A stretch of DNA of 64,000 nucleotides, taken from Asterella californica. Taxonomy: Eukaryota; Streptophyta; Marchantiopsida; Marchantiales; Aytoniaceae. The DNA lies in the NCBI GenBank assembly GCA_036924285.1, contig JAYKYS010000005.1, forward strand, positions 9,920,001 through 9,984,000, read 5' to 3'. A program made the position numbers and the translations under genes. Shown piece by piece: positions 24,558 to 36,361 of this stretch (position 1 is the first letter of the stretch; each line of letters starts with the position of its first letter). The notes beneath the pieces were generated by a model. The model did no database searches, was not told where the DNA came from, and was given only the letters and a program-made list of their open reading frames with translations.

Positions 24558-25988
24558 TGTCGGGTTGAGAGTCTTCTTGGGAAGGGCAAACCTTCTAGCT
24601 GTGATATGAGCTTGAAGGCTGTGTCCAATCTACTCAAGGAAGCGTTGGGCTTCAGGCTGTGGCTGGTTTACTCAAAGGATAGGCTTCAGGTCTCAAGGTG
24701 ATACTGAAAAACACTCATATAAGTCTCTTGGCTCTTCTGATATGTTCAAGAAGCAAAGTTCAGGCTTAACTAGCAATGATAAGATCAGATGGCGAACTTT
24801 GACACTCAAGATTGAGAAATATGTGAAGGTTCAGACTTCAGAACTCTTGCTACATGTCAATAAGGTCCTACTGGATACACATACGAAGTTTCAGCTTCAG
24901 ATCAATTCAGAGCACTAAGATATGAGTAGAAACTTTCTCAGTAGAGAAATTACGACAATTTTTGGTGCCCAGACAGCTATTTCGACCTAGAACAGAGAAT
25001 TGGCTTTATCACTTTGGAAAATTCTTACAGGATTTGCAGTACACAGCTTGCTGAACACTCCTGTGAAGTTGGACCTCCTGATTCCACACAGAACTCCAGA
25101 TCTCGCTCTCTGAAGTTGCTGTTCCAGATTGAGAGCTTTTCGGACCCCCTCTACTTCATCGGTCACCTTGAATTACGCACTCACTCAATTGACATGAAAA
25201 TTTGGAGACAGTCGTAGCCCTGCAGACAGTGAACACAACCACGAAGGTTTGAAGCGATTTCCTCGATTCTGCTGCAATTGACACTCAAAACCTCAAAATC
25301 AACAAGAGTGATGCAGTTTTGGCACAATCTGAACTTCAATTGGGCATAACTCTTTGTTTATTGATCCAAATCGATCAAGAATTTCACTGATAGTGCTTGG
25401 CTCGACGAGCTCTATCTCCTTGTGCTCTCAGATTTCACAGTGTCCTCACCAATTGCCCGAAATCCTCTTTAGAGCTCTGTTTCTAAGTTTAGAGTTACAC
25501 AAAAGACAAAAATGAACCAATGAGAGTTCATAGCTCCATTTGGTTGTCCTTTTGTGCCTTAAACCATGTGGTAACTTAATTCAACTCATAGGCTACCACG
25601 TCAAGTCCCCTAAAGCGCCAGCGTATAACCTAAACTACCTAAAACGACACATAGCCCTGAAAGTAAACTAAAACCAGCTAAAAGCGTGCATGTGCAACGC
25701 GTAAGTACAACCCACGAGCTTAAACCCTATCTACATGGTAAATCTAAGTCATGTACATTGAATATCATAGATAAGTATGAATTCACTTGCACAAGCGTAC
25801 GAATACTTGAACAAGATAAATAACATACTACCAACCTACTAGGACCTATAATATATGACAGAGTTAACACCATATGCAAAAGGTGTCAAACATAAGTATA
25901 AAAGACTAAGAACAATACATAGCTAACTTCTAAGGCTACTAAACTTCAAGTGTCGGAGTAAAAGTAACATGCGCCAAGTAACGCGACA
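24558..25988 (-). repeat. TE-B 5' LTR
   Basis: 1,431 bp, TGTCGCGTTACTTGGCG...CCCGACA on the minus strand. The end is fixed by the primer site and by comparison with the solo LTR at 20927. The start abuts 25989, where TE-C sequence begins. The 5' flank ACAGT (25989-25993) should be the target duplication, with its partner outside the window. Confidence 0.85.
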
Positions 25989-27240
25989 ACAGTGATAAGT
26001 GAATCATTTACTATGTCAAATGATTCACATCACGACGGCGTAACTCAAAGCAAGAGAAACTTCTCTTTGCTAACAAACAGAGCCACAACAGTGTCACGCG
26101 ATCCAAACCCAAGTGCAAACCACATCCATGTACAAGCTCTTAGCCCAAACTAGCTACCACAAGCTGTATATAACCAACCAGAACTCTAACGAACTTAAAA
26201 GAGCAAAACCCGTAGCGAAGAAATCGGAAAAGGTCTATTTGAGAACTTCCTCCTTTCGCTGAACGGACTTCAGATGTCAATAGGGTCTCTTCCGTTGACT
26301 CCGTTAACCCAAGAAACCTTCAGATCCGACTCCCAACAGCCGAGATCTCGCTGATTTTCGGTCGCAAGTGATCGAATCTTCAAAAACTCCTTCTTGTGGC
26401 TTAAAATTGCGCACACCGCACAAACGGATCGTCCAAACTGATATCCGTCTTCTCTGGCAGGTAGATCTAGCTACCATGAACCCAATGAGACTCCAAACAA
26501 GCCGTTTGGAGTTCTCCTTGCAAAACCACACGAGAAATTTGATCGCAAGTTGTAAAAAACTGACGTAAACCGACTCCCTGCGGCTCAAACTCGCTCACCA
26601 CACCCAAACCAACAATCCAATCCACACACGGTCTTCTCCAATGAGTAGATGAAGACTCCCTGATCGCGTAGGCACCAAGAACGAAGAGCTTGGCTCACCG
26701 ATCGCGAAAACAACCCAATCTCAGATCGCAGACGAACGAAAATATGATATAAGCGCTTCCCTGCGAGCCAATTTCACTTAGAACTCCTAAACCGCCCGAT
26801 GAAACTTGGTATCGTCTTCAATTTCTTGTAGAACTCGGTGTTTTGATCCCGATGGATCCAAGGACAGCAAGTTTGGACTCCGGAACGATCCGAACGGTCC
26901 AACTCTCCTTCACAGATAACTGAAATCTCCAAATCTCTTTCCTGCGTCTCAATTTCTCTCAAAACGCAACCCCTGATCCGTCTCTCCTCAAACCGTCTTA
27001 ACCTGTGCGTAGCCTGCACAGATCTAAACCCAATGACACCTTGCGCGCGTGTATTGGACTTCCCAAATCTCCAAAACATCCATCGACATGTCGTAAGAAC
27101 AAGCAAGCCCCTTAAGCAGCCCCCTTGCGTCAGTCTCTATAAGTACGAAGTTCTCTCAATAATAATGAAGCAGGCCCCTTGCGTCTTTTATATAACGCAT
27201 GAAGCCTTAAATATCCAGTCAGCAAGTAAACTAGGGCTTA

Positions 27241-27711
27241 GCTTAATTTTTCCTTCTTTCGAGTCGCATAACTTCTTCACAAGACGTCCAAACGAAGTAA
27301 ACAAGGGGCCCATGAAAAGCTGACAATGAGCTCTATCCATCTATGTGATGAAAATGAAGATCCAAAGTTGCGCCAAAAGCATGTAAGCTGGGGCTTAGCT
27401 TGTTTTCTCCATCTTTTGAGTCTTGTAACTTCTCCACTAGGCGTCCAAACGAAGTAGACAAGATGCATATGGAAAGCTGAAAGCGAGCTCTACCCATCTA
27501 TGCGATAAAAGTAAAGATCCGAAGTTGTGCCAAAAGCCCGTAAGCTAGAGCCTAGCTTGTTTTCTCCATCTTTCGAGTCCTCTAACTTCTCCATTAGACG
27601 TCCAAACGAAGTAGACAAAGTGCCTATGGAATGCTGACAAGGAGCTCTATCCACTGATGCGACCAAAGTGAAGATTCGAAATGGTGCCAAATGTCCGTAA
27701 GCTAAGGCCTA
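27241..27711. repeat. Three 157-bp tandem repeats inside TE-C
   Basis: The phrase CGTCCAAACGAAGTA recurs at 27285, 27442 and 27599, exactly 157 bp apart, each time in the same longer context (ctctA-cttctcc before; 'GAGCTCTAYCCAYCTATG' type sequence after). The three copies differ by roughly 10-20%. They sit near the 5' end of TE-C's internal region on the minus strand. No protein is encoded. Confidence 0.85.
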
Positions 27712-27794
27712 GCTTGTCTTCTCATGAGTGTTTTTGGAGCGACAAGCATCGAAGTTTGAATTTCAGATAGGAGCCGATCCACGACACGACAGCG

Positions 27795-29253
27795 TGCAAG
27801 TAAATCTTCAACTCCAAATCATTTAGACTGTTAATCTCACGCTTAGAATATCAGAAAACTGCTCTTGTGAAGCACCAGCGAATCATCTAGAAGCTTCCCG
27901 TTTTCTATTCAGAAAGATGTCTGTACAAATTTCTGGTCTCCTCTCTAGTCGATTTTGTTCTCTACTCTCAGTCCCTAGATGTCAAAACTCTGATCAGTCA
28001 AAAATCTCTCCAGACCTAACCTCTGTAAAAAACCTCTCCTAGCTCTTCGATTCTCTACTCGATAGTCTCTGCACGGTACTCCGATAATTTCACAATGTCC
28101 TGAGAATTCTCTCTCTCTAGAGTACACCCCTCTGGGTTTTCCTCCACCCTACGTAACCTTCAGTGTCACCTGGCAAGGATAAAAGATGCCCTAAATAGAT
28201 AGCAACAGAAAAATAAACCATTGATAATAAATCTACACGTAAGAAGATTAATTCACAAGCCTTCGCAGGTTCATCTGTACGAACGACCACCGAGTCAGCT
28301 GTACAATCAGCATCTGACATCTCCAATCAAAGTAACTCTACCACGGCTATCTCTGACTACCGAAATCACCTCGTTTTGACACGTGGAGCTCGAGTTATAG
28401 CTGTTGTTATTCTCCAACCCTCTTAAACTTTGAAATGCCGTAAGTATCACCTCAAGTATCAGTTTCACTTGGTTTTCGACCCAAGTGAATAATATGACGA
28501 GATCTACATTTTCTACAAAAGATTTGATATCGACTTGGAGTATCTTTGATGACATCTCGCTACCCCAGGACTTAGAGGGCCGCAACCAAATTCGTACTAG
28601 TGATCTCGACAACCCGAAGGTGAGCTTAGTCCTTTAGCATAAGGTCCATTTAGAAATCCGGTGGTAAACTCTCTCTAGCATCCACACCAGATGACTGCAC
28701 TAGTGCAGAGGTAAACGGAGGTGTCCCGCATTCACAGTACGTTTAAGAGATTTGATCTGGAGACCTCCTCCCTACAAGTTTGCTCAGCTACACCAAGGAA
28801 GCAGATCTCACAACTGGTTTTAGAGACCAGTTTTTAAGCTGATATGCTAGCAAAGTGCGGTATTTCATCTTTCCTTCACTAACACGAAATGTCATAACTT
28901 TCTCTAGACATGATCTTTTAGTGCATTTCGAAATGCAAACAAATATTACACACTACAAACTACATGAGAAAAATCTAAAACATATTTTTTGAACTCACTC
29001 AGATTTGGCAAATTTCTTGATGTCAGGAATCTTGTAGAAGAACTCCAAGTAACTTTTCGCCTGCAACTCTGTTTGCAACTTTTGAACATACCACGGTGAT
29101 CAACGTGATGAGACTTACGCAATGGTATTTTCAGATTTTTGAATGCTCACTTCCTCCAGAATCGACTTCTCTGAAGTCTTAACTTCACTCAGATAGACTA
29201 ACTTCTAACTCAGAGGTGAATATTTCACTATGTGAAAAATTCACATCACGACA
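27795..29253 (-). repeat. TE-C LTR (minus-strand copy)
   Basis: Starts TGTCGTGATGTGAATTTTTC at 29253, next to the broken TE-D integrase, and ends TTTACTTGCA at about 27795. It matches the plus-strand copy (31662-32018 plus 37997-39184) along its length, including blocks such as AAAGTTATGACA and GGAGGAAAACCC. The opening contains a small inverted repeat, GTGAAT...ATTCAC. The 3' limit is good only to about 10 bp. Confidence 0.72.
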
Positions 29254-31661
29254 ATGCTGTTGCGGTATCCAAGGTCGGGGTAAACTTCGCTAGTTTGCTA
29301 AACCGGTCAACTATCACAAAGATTGTATTGTATTCGGTTGAGTCATGCAGAGAGATAATGAAGTCCATGCTAATGCTTTCCCAAGGTCTGGCTGGAATCA
29401 ACAAAGGATGAAGCAACCCCTGTTTCTTCTCATAAGAAACGCGATTCGCTTGACAGATTACGCATGTTTCCACAAAGTGTGCAACATCGTCTTTCATGTG
29501 TGGCCAATAAAACTTTTTAGCTATCATTGTTAAAGTGGACTTTTCTCTTTTATGACCTGATAAGGACGCATCATGACATTCTTTGAGCAACTTAGTCTTA
29601 AGTTTTCCTTGTCCCACATAAACCTTACTTTGTTTGAACATGAGTAAGTCATGTCTCAATGTATGTTCTGCAACTTCACTTCTCGCTTGATCTGTTCCAA
29701 GTACTCCTTCGCTTGATCATTGTCCATGTAACTTTCACGTATTCACCTCTCCAAGTCTGACTCCTTAAGATACATAGCTCACAAAATCTGTGTTGACTAT
29801 CGAAGATAGTCCTCCTTGCGACTCAAGACGTCAAGAACCACATTGTCCTTTCCGGCTTTGTAGATTAATTCTACAAAGCGGGAAATTCATGAGCGCCAAG
29901 GTATCATGTCATCGTAATTACTTTGACGTCATCCGATCTTGTGTCTCAAAGTACTTGAGCAAAATATTGTCAGTATATACTTGGATTTTGTGAAGTCCCA
30001 AGTAACGCCGTCATTTCCTCAAGCAATGAACCACCGCAAACAGTTCTTTCTCGTGAGTCGATCATCGACTCTCCGCCCTGATAACTTCTTGTTTTCGTAT
30101 GCTACAAGTTTTTCATCCTGCACCAACACTTTGTCAATCGCATAGTTGCTCGCGTCCGTGTGCAACTCGAATGATTTGTCAAACTCTGGTAGCTTCAAAA
30201 CTGACGTCTTTGACAAAATGGATTTGATCGTTTGGAACGTATCATCCACCTCCTTGGTCCAACTTATATGTGCATCTTTTCCCGTCCAATCCGTCAACGA
30301 CTTCGTGATCTTTGAAAACTCCTTCACATACTTCCGATATAACTACGCTAATCTTAAGAATTGCCGGATCCTCTTCACTGTACTCGGGCTTCCAAGTCAC
30401 AATCGCGTCCACGTTCTGCATATCTGGGCCGACTCTTTTTGCACTAATGACATTTCTCAAGAAGTTAATGTCTTCCAAACCAAACTCACTCTTATCAAAA
30501 TTGGCAAACACCTTATGCTCCCATAGCTTCGTCAACACCATCCTTAGTTGCTCCGCGTGTGACTCCAAGGATTTTGGAGTAGATCAAGATGTCGTCTATG
30601 TAAATGATGACAAACTCGTCCATCTCCTCGTGAAAAAATTATTCATTAATGTAATGAACGTTGAAAAGGTATTGCAGAGTCCAAATGACATCATCACAAA
30701 TTCAAACGATCTGTATCTGATTCGACAAGCGGTCTTGTCAACATCTAGATCGGCTGTTCGGATCTGATAATATCATGACTTCAAGTGTATCCTGCTGAAG
30801 TACTTTGCGCCCGCTAACCTATCAAACAAGTCATCTATTCTTGACAAAGGATAATTATTCTTCACCGTCATCTTATTGAGCGCACGATAATCTACGCAGA
30901 GTTGTAACTTCCCATCCTTCTTCTTTGCAAAAAGAACTAGGCTCCATAAGGTGACTTGCTGGTCCGAATATATCTCCTCGCTAATAGCTCACCGAATTGT
31001 CTTTTCAACTCAAGGAGTCTCACCTGATTGAGTCGATAAGGAGCTTCAGAAGGTGATTCTTATCTTGACAAGACATCGATCTTATGATCCACCACCCGCC
31101 TTGGAGGTAACTCAGTAGATAACTCATCCGTCAAGACATCCTCAAACTCCTTAATCACTTTGCGAAGCACTTTCGGAAGTTTAGTCGCGTCTCTTGATGT
31201 TTCTTCTTGTCCGCCATCCGTCATCAAATCTGCAACCCGCATCAAACATATGACTCCGTTGTTGAAGTCCATTTGTTTGTCTTTGATCAAATTCATCACA
31301 AAATCATCATTTTTCTACGTCTTTCAGATCAGCCTCACTCCCAGCTTTTACTCTTTCTCTAACATTCAACCTTAAAGATTTTCGCCTAAGTTCCACTTCA
31401 AACCTATCCAAGAAAATGTTTCCCAAAATTGCATGGATATCATCCATCTCGCACACCGTGAAGTTCTTTGTGAACACTAACTTCCCACATGCAAATCGTA
31501 CGTCCAAGACCACTTCAGAAGTTTGGTCCGTCTTGCCCTTGACAAAGCGCACCTGAATAAGCTTGTCTGTCTTGGAGGTAGACAAACCCAACTTCTTCAC
31601 CAACTTCAGACTTATGAAGGAGCGGCTCGCTCTTGTGTCCACAAGAAAAGTAACATCACGG
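29254..31661 (-). pseudogene. pol: TE-D pol remnant: protease, RT, RNase H, part of integrase
   Basis: A third Ty3/Gypsy lineage, unlike TE-A/B and heavily broken. In minus-strand order: protease 31660-31300 with DTRAS (glycine of DTGAS lost); reverse transcriptase about 31000-30240 with [12 protein letters not shown] sequence, motif A aspartate changed to histidine, but Y-I-D-D still present near 30590; RNase H start about 30330-30020; and integrase 29659-29254 with the zinc-binding pattern H...H...CVIC and the first catalytic region (SMDFI, VDRFSK). Integrase stops in mid-domain at 29254 where the TE-C LTR starts. The protease stops at 31661 against the plus-strand LTR. Confidence 0.85.
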
Positions 31662-32018
31662 TGTCGCGATGTGAATTATGTGAAATAATTCACCTCTTAG
31701 TTAGAAGTTAATATCTCTTAGTGAAGTTAAGATCTCAGAGAATTTGATTCTAGAGGAAGTGAGCATTCGAAAATCTGAAAACACCACGGTGTAGGTCTCA
31801 TCATGCTGATCATCGTGGCATGTTCAAAAGTTACAAGCAGAGTTGCAGGCGAGAAGTTACTTGGAGTCTTTCTGCAAGATTTATGATAACGAGAAATTTA
31901 CCATAAATCTGAATGAGTTCGAAAAATATATTTTAGATTTTTATCATATAGATTGTAGTGTGTAGTACCTTTTTGCATCTCGAAATGCACAAAAAGACCA
32001 TGTCTAGAGAAAGTTATG

Positions 32019-34069
32019 TGTGGTGCCCACAAATTACAAGATGCACGAATTTTTGAACTTTTTAAGAATAATGACTTGTTTGTATAACTGAAGAAGCGTT
32101 GTTACTTAAGGATACGTCTTCCTTAACAGGAAGATGATCTTAAGAGCTGTTTGTAATAAGAAGTTGACTTCTTCAGAAGACGACCGTCTTCGGAAGATCG
32201 TCTTCTCAGTGGCGTCTTCAGAAGACGAGAAGACGGCGGAAGATGGGAAGACGGCGGAAGACACCTATCTTCCAGAAGACAGCAACCGTGAAGGACCAAC
32301 CACGAGTTTTCGGATAAGACAGTAGGTGTACCTACTGGAGCGCATCGAATAGGGAGGTAGGTCAGGAAGACACCAAGGACGAGAACCCCTAATCTGCGGG
32401 GAAGATGCGTGAGGAAGCACATTAGACACCTTCCAACTTCCCGCAGCATAGCGCGCCTGAAGAAGATCGGTTGAGAGAGTGAGCTTCGCGAGCTAGCATT
32501 GAGAGAGGAATCAAGTGAGACATCGAGGTAGGAGAGAGTAAGTTGGCAGCTAGGCGAAGGGTGAGATTGAATTGCGGGAGCACAAACAGCAGAGAAAGCG
32601 AAGGCGTTTCTGTGGAGCTTCCGAGAAGCTGACAGTGAAGAGTGGCGAGTAGAAGTAGAGGTGGAATCGAGGTGTGGACCGAAATTGACAGCAGGCGCAG
32701 TCGTGTGGAGTCGCATTGGAAGCTAGGACAAGAGCCAGAAGCGCGCGGAGGTCGAAGGCAACTCGGAGAGCCGAAGAAGACTGTAGAGGTTCTTCCCCCT
32801 GTTCTTTTCCCCTCCCACTTCTTCTCGCCTTTTCTTGGTACTCCCCGCGCTTCCTTGATTGTGTGTAGACAGCCTGATCGATTACCCCACCCCCATTCTT
32901 TCTATTGAGACATTGGGCGTGGAAGCGCTGCCCAATTTCTGTCGAGACATCTCCTTGCTTCTTCCCGAGCTCAATTCGAGCTTCCCTACTCCTAGCCCTC
33001 AAATTGGAGACCCCAACTATCAATTTCCCTACCCCCATACCTCTCTATCCCCGAAACTTGGAACAGAAGACGATTCGGAAGATGGGAACATCTTCGGAAG
33101 ACGCTTCTTGAACTTGACTGTCTTCGGAAGACATCTTCGGAAGACTGTCTTCGGAAGTCGACTGAACACAATTCGTATCAAGAGTGGATTTGCTTTGCTT
33201 TTGTGTTTGGAGAGGCTTGGTACGAATCCTGAGTGGAGTGGTGAGTTGTTTTGTTATTTCGAGAAGTTGGAAGTCGGGGACTAGGCCTGGGCCTCCCGGT
33301 CTTCCAAGCTTCTCAACTCCTCATCTTCCTAGAGAGACTAGAAGACTGGAAGGCTGGCAAAATGAGCGAGAAGACGCGAGGGTCCATTCGGGTCTCTTCT
33401 GTCCGATCCATAGCAGCCGTTCCTTCTTCTTCCCGAACTTAGAAGAGAGTTGTGGGAAGTATTGCTGGCAGAATCTGGAGAGAATGGTCGAGGGTCATGT
33501 CTTCCCATCATGCAGCAAGCTTCTTCTGAGTGCGTATGAGAGGTGAGAAGTCAGAAGAACAGAGTACAGTTGTCTTGAGTCTGTTGTGAGGATAGATTGC
33601 GTGTAGGAAGACGAAGACAGATGAGACCAGTGAAGGGAAGTCCGACTTCGAGAAGTCTTTCGAGAACGACATTGAATCGGAAGCTGTCCCAAGTGTCTTC
33701 CCAGAGGCCACTGTCACCGCAGGAGCCCGCAACCATCTTCTGAACCTTTCATATACTCTACTTCTCGCATATCTTGTATCTTCTGTTAGGAAGTAGGATG
33801 TAATGCAAGGTGGGTTGTCTTCTTGGTAATCCATGCGAGGCCTTGCTTAGATAGGATTGTTTAGATATAGCTCGGAAGACGAGAGCTATCTAGGAAGCAC
33901 TGTTAGAATCCCGGAAGACGGAGTAGCTGTCTTCTGGAAGACTAGTTTCGTCTTCTGAGAGTGGAAGCTAGACTGTGGGCACTCGGGAAGAACTGAGCCT
34001 TCAGCTCATAGTAGGTGCTTGTAGTTTAGTGCAACAGATCTTCCAGGTATGTCGATGCATCCGTGAGGC
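32019..34069 (+). other. TE-E 5' non-coding region
   Basis: About 2 kb with no convincing protein. It holds the densest non-coding clusters of GAAGAC/GTCTTC, including 32175-32280 and the palindromic run at 33116-33160 (GTCTTCGGAAGAC-type units in tandem). It presumably contains the promoter and leader for the gene that follows; no TATA box stands out. Confidence 0.5.
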
Positions 34070-36361
34070 TTGGTGTTACCAGCGGCAGAATTGGCCGAGG
34101 CCACTCCTTTCCTCAAGGAGTTGGGTCTCGACTTCTTCCTGTGGGATTGGAACCTCGCAGATCAAGAGCTTCTGGAGGAGGTGTGGGCCGCGTTATCCCC
34201 ACGTAACCGTGTACCTGCGAAGACAGGAGTAGCTCGGGGAAGACCGTCTTCCTGGACTGAAGACTGGTGGCGTAAGGCGTTTCGCAGGCATGAGACCGAG
34301 AACCGAGGATATTGGTACGAGAAGAAGATCTTGCCTAGGATTGTGAGTTCATGGCATGTACCTGGGAGTACCACCTGCCTTTTCGAGGAAGACAGGCAGG
34401 GGAGGAACGGTTGGAAGATAGAGTCTTACCGGGAGCCGAAGAAGCGACTTCTGGCGAAGTTGTTTCTGCATCTTTTCCCCAAGGGAAAGGCGCAGAAGAC
34501 AAGGTACTTAGGAGATCAGGACGTGGAGTTCCTGGAATCAGTCTGGGATGACAGAGTGCCAATCTACTGGGGCGCGTACATCCACAACTATGTACAGACG
34601 GAGCTAGCATACTTGGGTACCCCGGCGGGAGGACATCTGACGCCCTTCTTCTGCTACTTGTATGTAGCCATGGGGGATCTTAGGGAAGATCAGCTGGCAG
34701 TGTATGGGCCAACGGAGCGACAGGAGGTGAAGGAGGAGACCTCGGAAGACGATGACCGAGAGGCAGCAGCAACGCCCTCTCCCACTCTGATGCCACAGCT
34801 GAGGCCCGGCTCTCACCAGAAGACGCTTCTAGTGAGGGAAGACGAGTCTAGTGGGTCGGAAGACGCCACGCCAGTGAGGAAGATGGGTCACAGAAGTGTA
34901 CCGAGGACACCCATCTCCCTCATCCATTCAGGATCGGAGTCGGACTCGGAGGAAGACTTGCTGAGTATCCGATCGGAGCAGAAGACAACTTCTGTAACAC
35001 CTGAGAGTCTTCCGAAGACTCCAGAAGACGAAGGATGGATGGGTACTCCTACTGCGATGCGAGGAAGCGCAAAGAGGAGAGCCGCTCCTGCCACGAGGAG
35101 TCTTCCACCCTGGAAGATGAGAAGAGTAGCTTCTTCTCGTGCGCAAAAGATGAAGGCCGTAGTGGTGGAAGAGGCTCCCTTGCCTCTGGAAGACGAAGTC
35201 GACACCATCGAGCGAGTGGTGGGGATGAACTTGTCTTCTGCAGGAAGACGACTGGAGGAGTTCAGTGCCTACTTCCAGAAGGAGATCCAGCCCACTATGG
35301 AGTTGCTGGAAAGGAGAGCGAGAGCACAGGAGAAGCCCTTACAGCCTGGATTCGGCCTGCGCACCTTGCTGCGACAGGAAGACAGCCAGCAGAAGACGGA
35401 GTCTCTGGAAGCTAGTCTCCGCACCACGGAGAAGCTTGCAGCCAGGTACAAGGCGGAAGCAGCCGCTTCTGCCAAGGAGTCGATGCAACTTCGGAAGAGC
35501 AACCAGGAGTTGCAGGCGCGAGTACAGCAGCGTGATCAGGAAGTTCTCCGAGTACGGGAGAAGATCACTGCCCTCGTAGAAGAGCAGACCACTTGGAAGA
35601 TGCAGCGAGAAGCCGCAGAAGCGCGAGCTGCAACAGAGAAGACGCAGAGGGAAGCAACGGAGGCTCGTGCGCAGAAGATGCTAGCTCAGTCGGTAGAAGC
35701 GCTTCGGAAGAAGTTCAACTTCACCGCGGGTAAGAAGTTACTTACCTTAGCTAGGGAATGGGACAGCGGGTCCAAGACGAGGTTGGTGGAATGCAGAGAT
35801 AGCATGTTCAGGTACCTGGATAGACAGATAGAAGGAGTGAAGACACTTTATGGTCTCCCCTCACTTCCGACACCTGCAACCGCATCTTCCCAAGCCCCAG
35901 CACCCTCGACTGGATCCGGAATGGAGAAGGAGGAGTTCGATCTCGCTGTACACTTGGTGGTGACAGCGTTGGAAGACAAGAAGACTCCAGAAGACGCCCC
36001 GGAAGACATGATGTCTTCTGGAAGACAGGAAGACGAGCCGTCTTCCCAGGTATTCCGCATGGAGGAAGCGACTTCCCCGGACCCCCATGAGGTCGCCATG
36101 GTCCCTAGTACTGCATCTGTGCCTCAGAAGACCGAAGACGCACCATTCGACTCGTCTTCCCAGAAGACCATTCCGTCTTTCGAAGTTGAAGCCGAGGAAG
36201 ACGCAGCCGCAGAAACAGCAGGGCCAGCGAAGAGCGAGGAGAAGGAAGCTACCTCAGTGGTACTCGAGGTAAGTGCAGGGCTTCCCAGCCCATCAGAAGT
36301 CGAGGTAGTAGCTCCGGTAGGAGCAGATCATGTAGAGATTGCCACCGAGCAATCAGAGTAG
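34070..36361 (+). CDS. TE-E gag-like protein with coiled coil (unrecognised family)
   Basis: A 763-codon open frame. Codon 1 as drawn is TTG six bases after an in-frame TGA, and no ATG occurs before residue 201, so the true N-terminus probably comes from an upstream exon or has been lost. Residues 1-210 form a globular, tryptophan-rich region (KELGLDFFLW, WTEDWW, KIESYREPKKR, VWDDRVPIYWGAY). Residues 215-330 are an acidic Ser/Glu/Asp linker, 335-352 a basic patch (KRRAAP, KMRR) that could be a nuclear signal, and 380-590 mainly helix with a strong coiled coil at about 435-545. The tail is acidic. The layout resembles plant transposon-associated gag-like proteins, but I cannot name a family. 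TE-H encodes a relative. No catalytic motif is seen. Confidence 0.7.
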   Translation: MVLPAAELAEATPFLKELGLDFFLWDWNLADQELLEEVWAALSPRNRVPAKTGVARGRPSSWTEDWWRKAFRRHETENRGYWYEKKILPRIVSSWHVPGSTTCLFEEDRQGRNGWKIESYREPKKRLLAKLFLHLFPKGKAQKTRYLGDQDVEFLESVWDDRVPIYWGAYIHNYVQTELAYLGTPAGGHLTPFFCYLYVAMGDLREDQLAVYGPTERQEVKEETSEDDDREAAATPSPTLMPQLRPGSHQKTLLVREDESSGSEDATPVRKMGHRSVPRTPISLIHSGSESDSEEDLLSIRSEQKTTSVTPESLPKTPEDEGWMGTPTAMRGSAKRRAAPATRSLPPWKMRRVASSRAQKMKAVVVEEAPLPLEDEVDTIERVVGMNLSSAGRRLEEFSAYFQKEIQPTMELLERRARAQEKPLQPGFGLRTLLRQEDSQQKTESLEASLRTTEKLAARYKAEAAASAKESMQLRKSNQELQARVQQRDQEVLRVREKITALVEEQTTWKMQREAAEARAATEKTQREATEARAQKMLAQSVEALRKKFNFTAGKKLLTLAREWDSGSKTRLVECRDSMFRYLDRQIEGVKTLYGLPSLPTPATASSQAPAPSTGSGMEKEEFDLAVHLVVTALEDKKTPEDAPEDMMSSGRQEDEPSSQVFRMEEATSPDPHEVAMVPSTASVPQKTEDAPFDSSSQKTIPSFEVEAEEDAAAETAGPAKSEEKEATSVVLEVSAGLPSPSEVEVVAPVGADHVEIATEQSE

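Larger units (their letters stand above)
17948..25988 (-). mobile_element. TE-B: decayed Ty3/Gypsy element, related to TE-A
   Basis: Read on the minus strand it has a 5' LTR (24558-25988), the same 18-base primer site as TE-A, then gag, protease, reverse transcriptase, RNase H and the start of integrase, all recognisably homologous to TE-A. It is full of frameshifts and stops. It stops abruptly at 17948 in mid-integrase, where the TE-A array is inserted; the remainder should lie beyond the left edge. A solo LTR interrupts the protease gene. Confidence 0.9.
25989..29253 (-). mobile_element. TE-C: non-coding LTR element, 3' LTR cut by TE-B
   Basis: On the minus strand a 1.46-kb LTR (27795-29253) is followed by 1.75 kb without any recognisable coding sequence. 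Then comes a second LTR start (25989-26037: GTCGTGATGTGAATCATTTG, close to the first LTR's opening), which is truncated after about 49 bases by the TE-B insertion. This is the layout of a short non-autonomous LTR element. It sits inside the integrase gene of TE-D. The LTR ends were placed by comparison with the plus-strand copy at 31662. Confidence 0.65.

Noticed and set aside
34070..36361. The 763-codon frame as an ordinary host gene
   Set aside because: It lies inside a unit with target duplications, is flanked by the same repeated motif, and has a relative in another mobile element.
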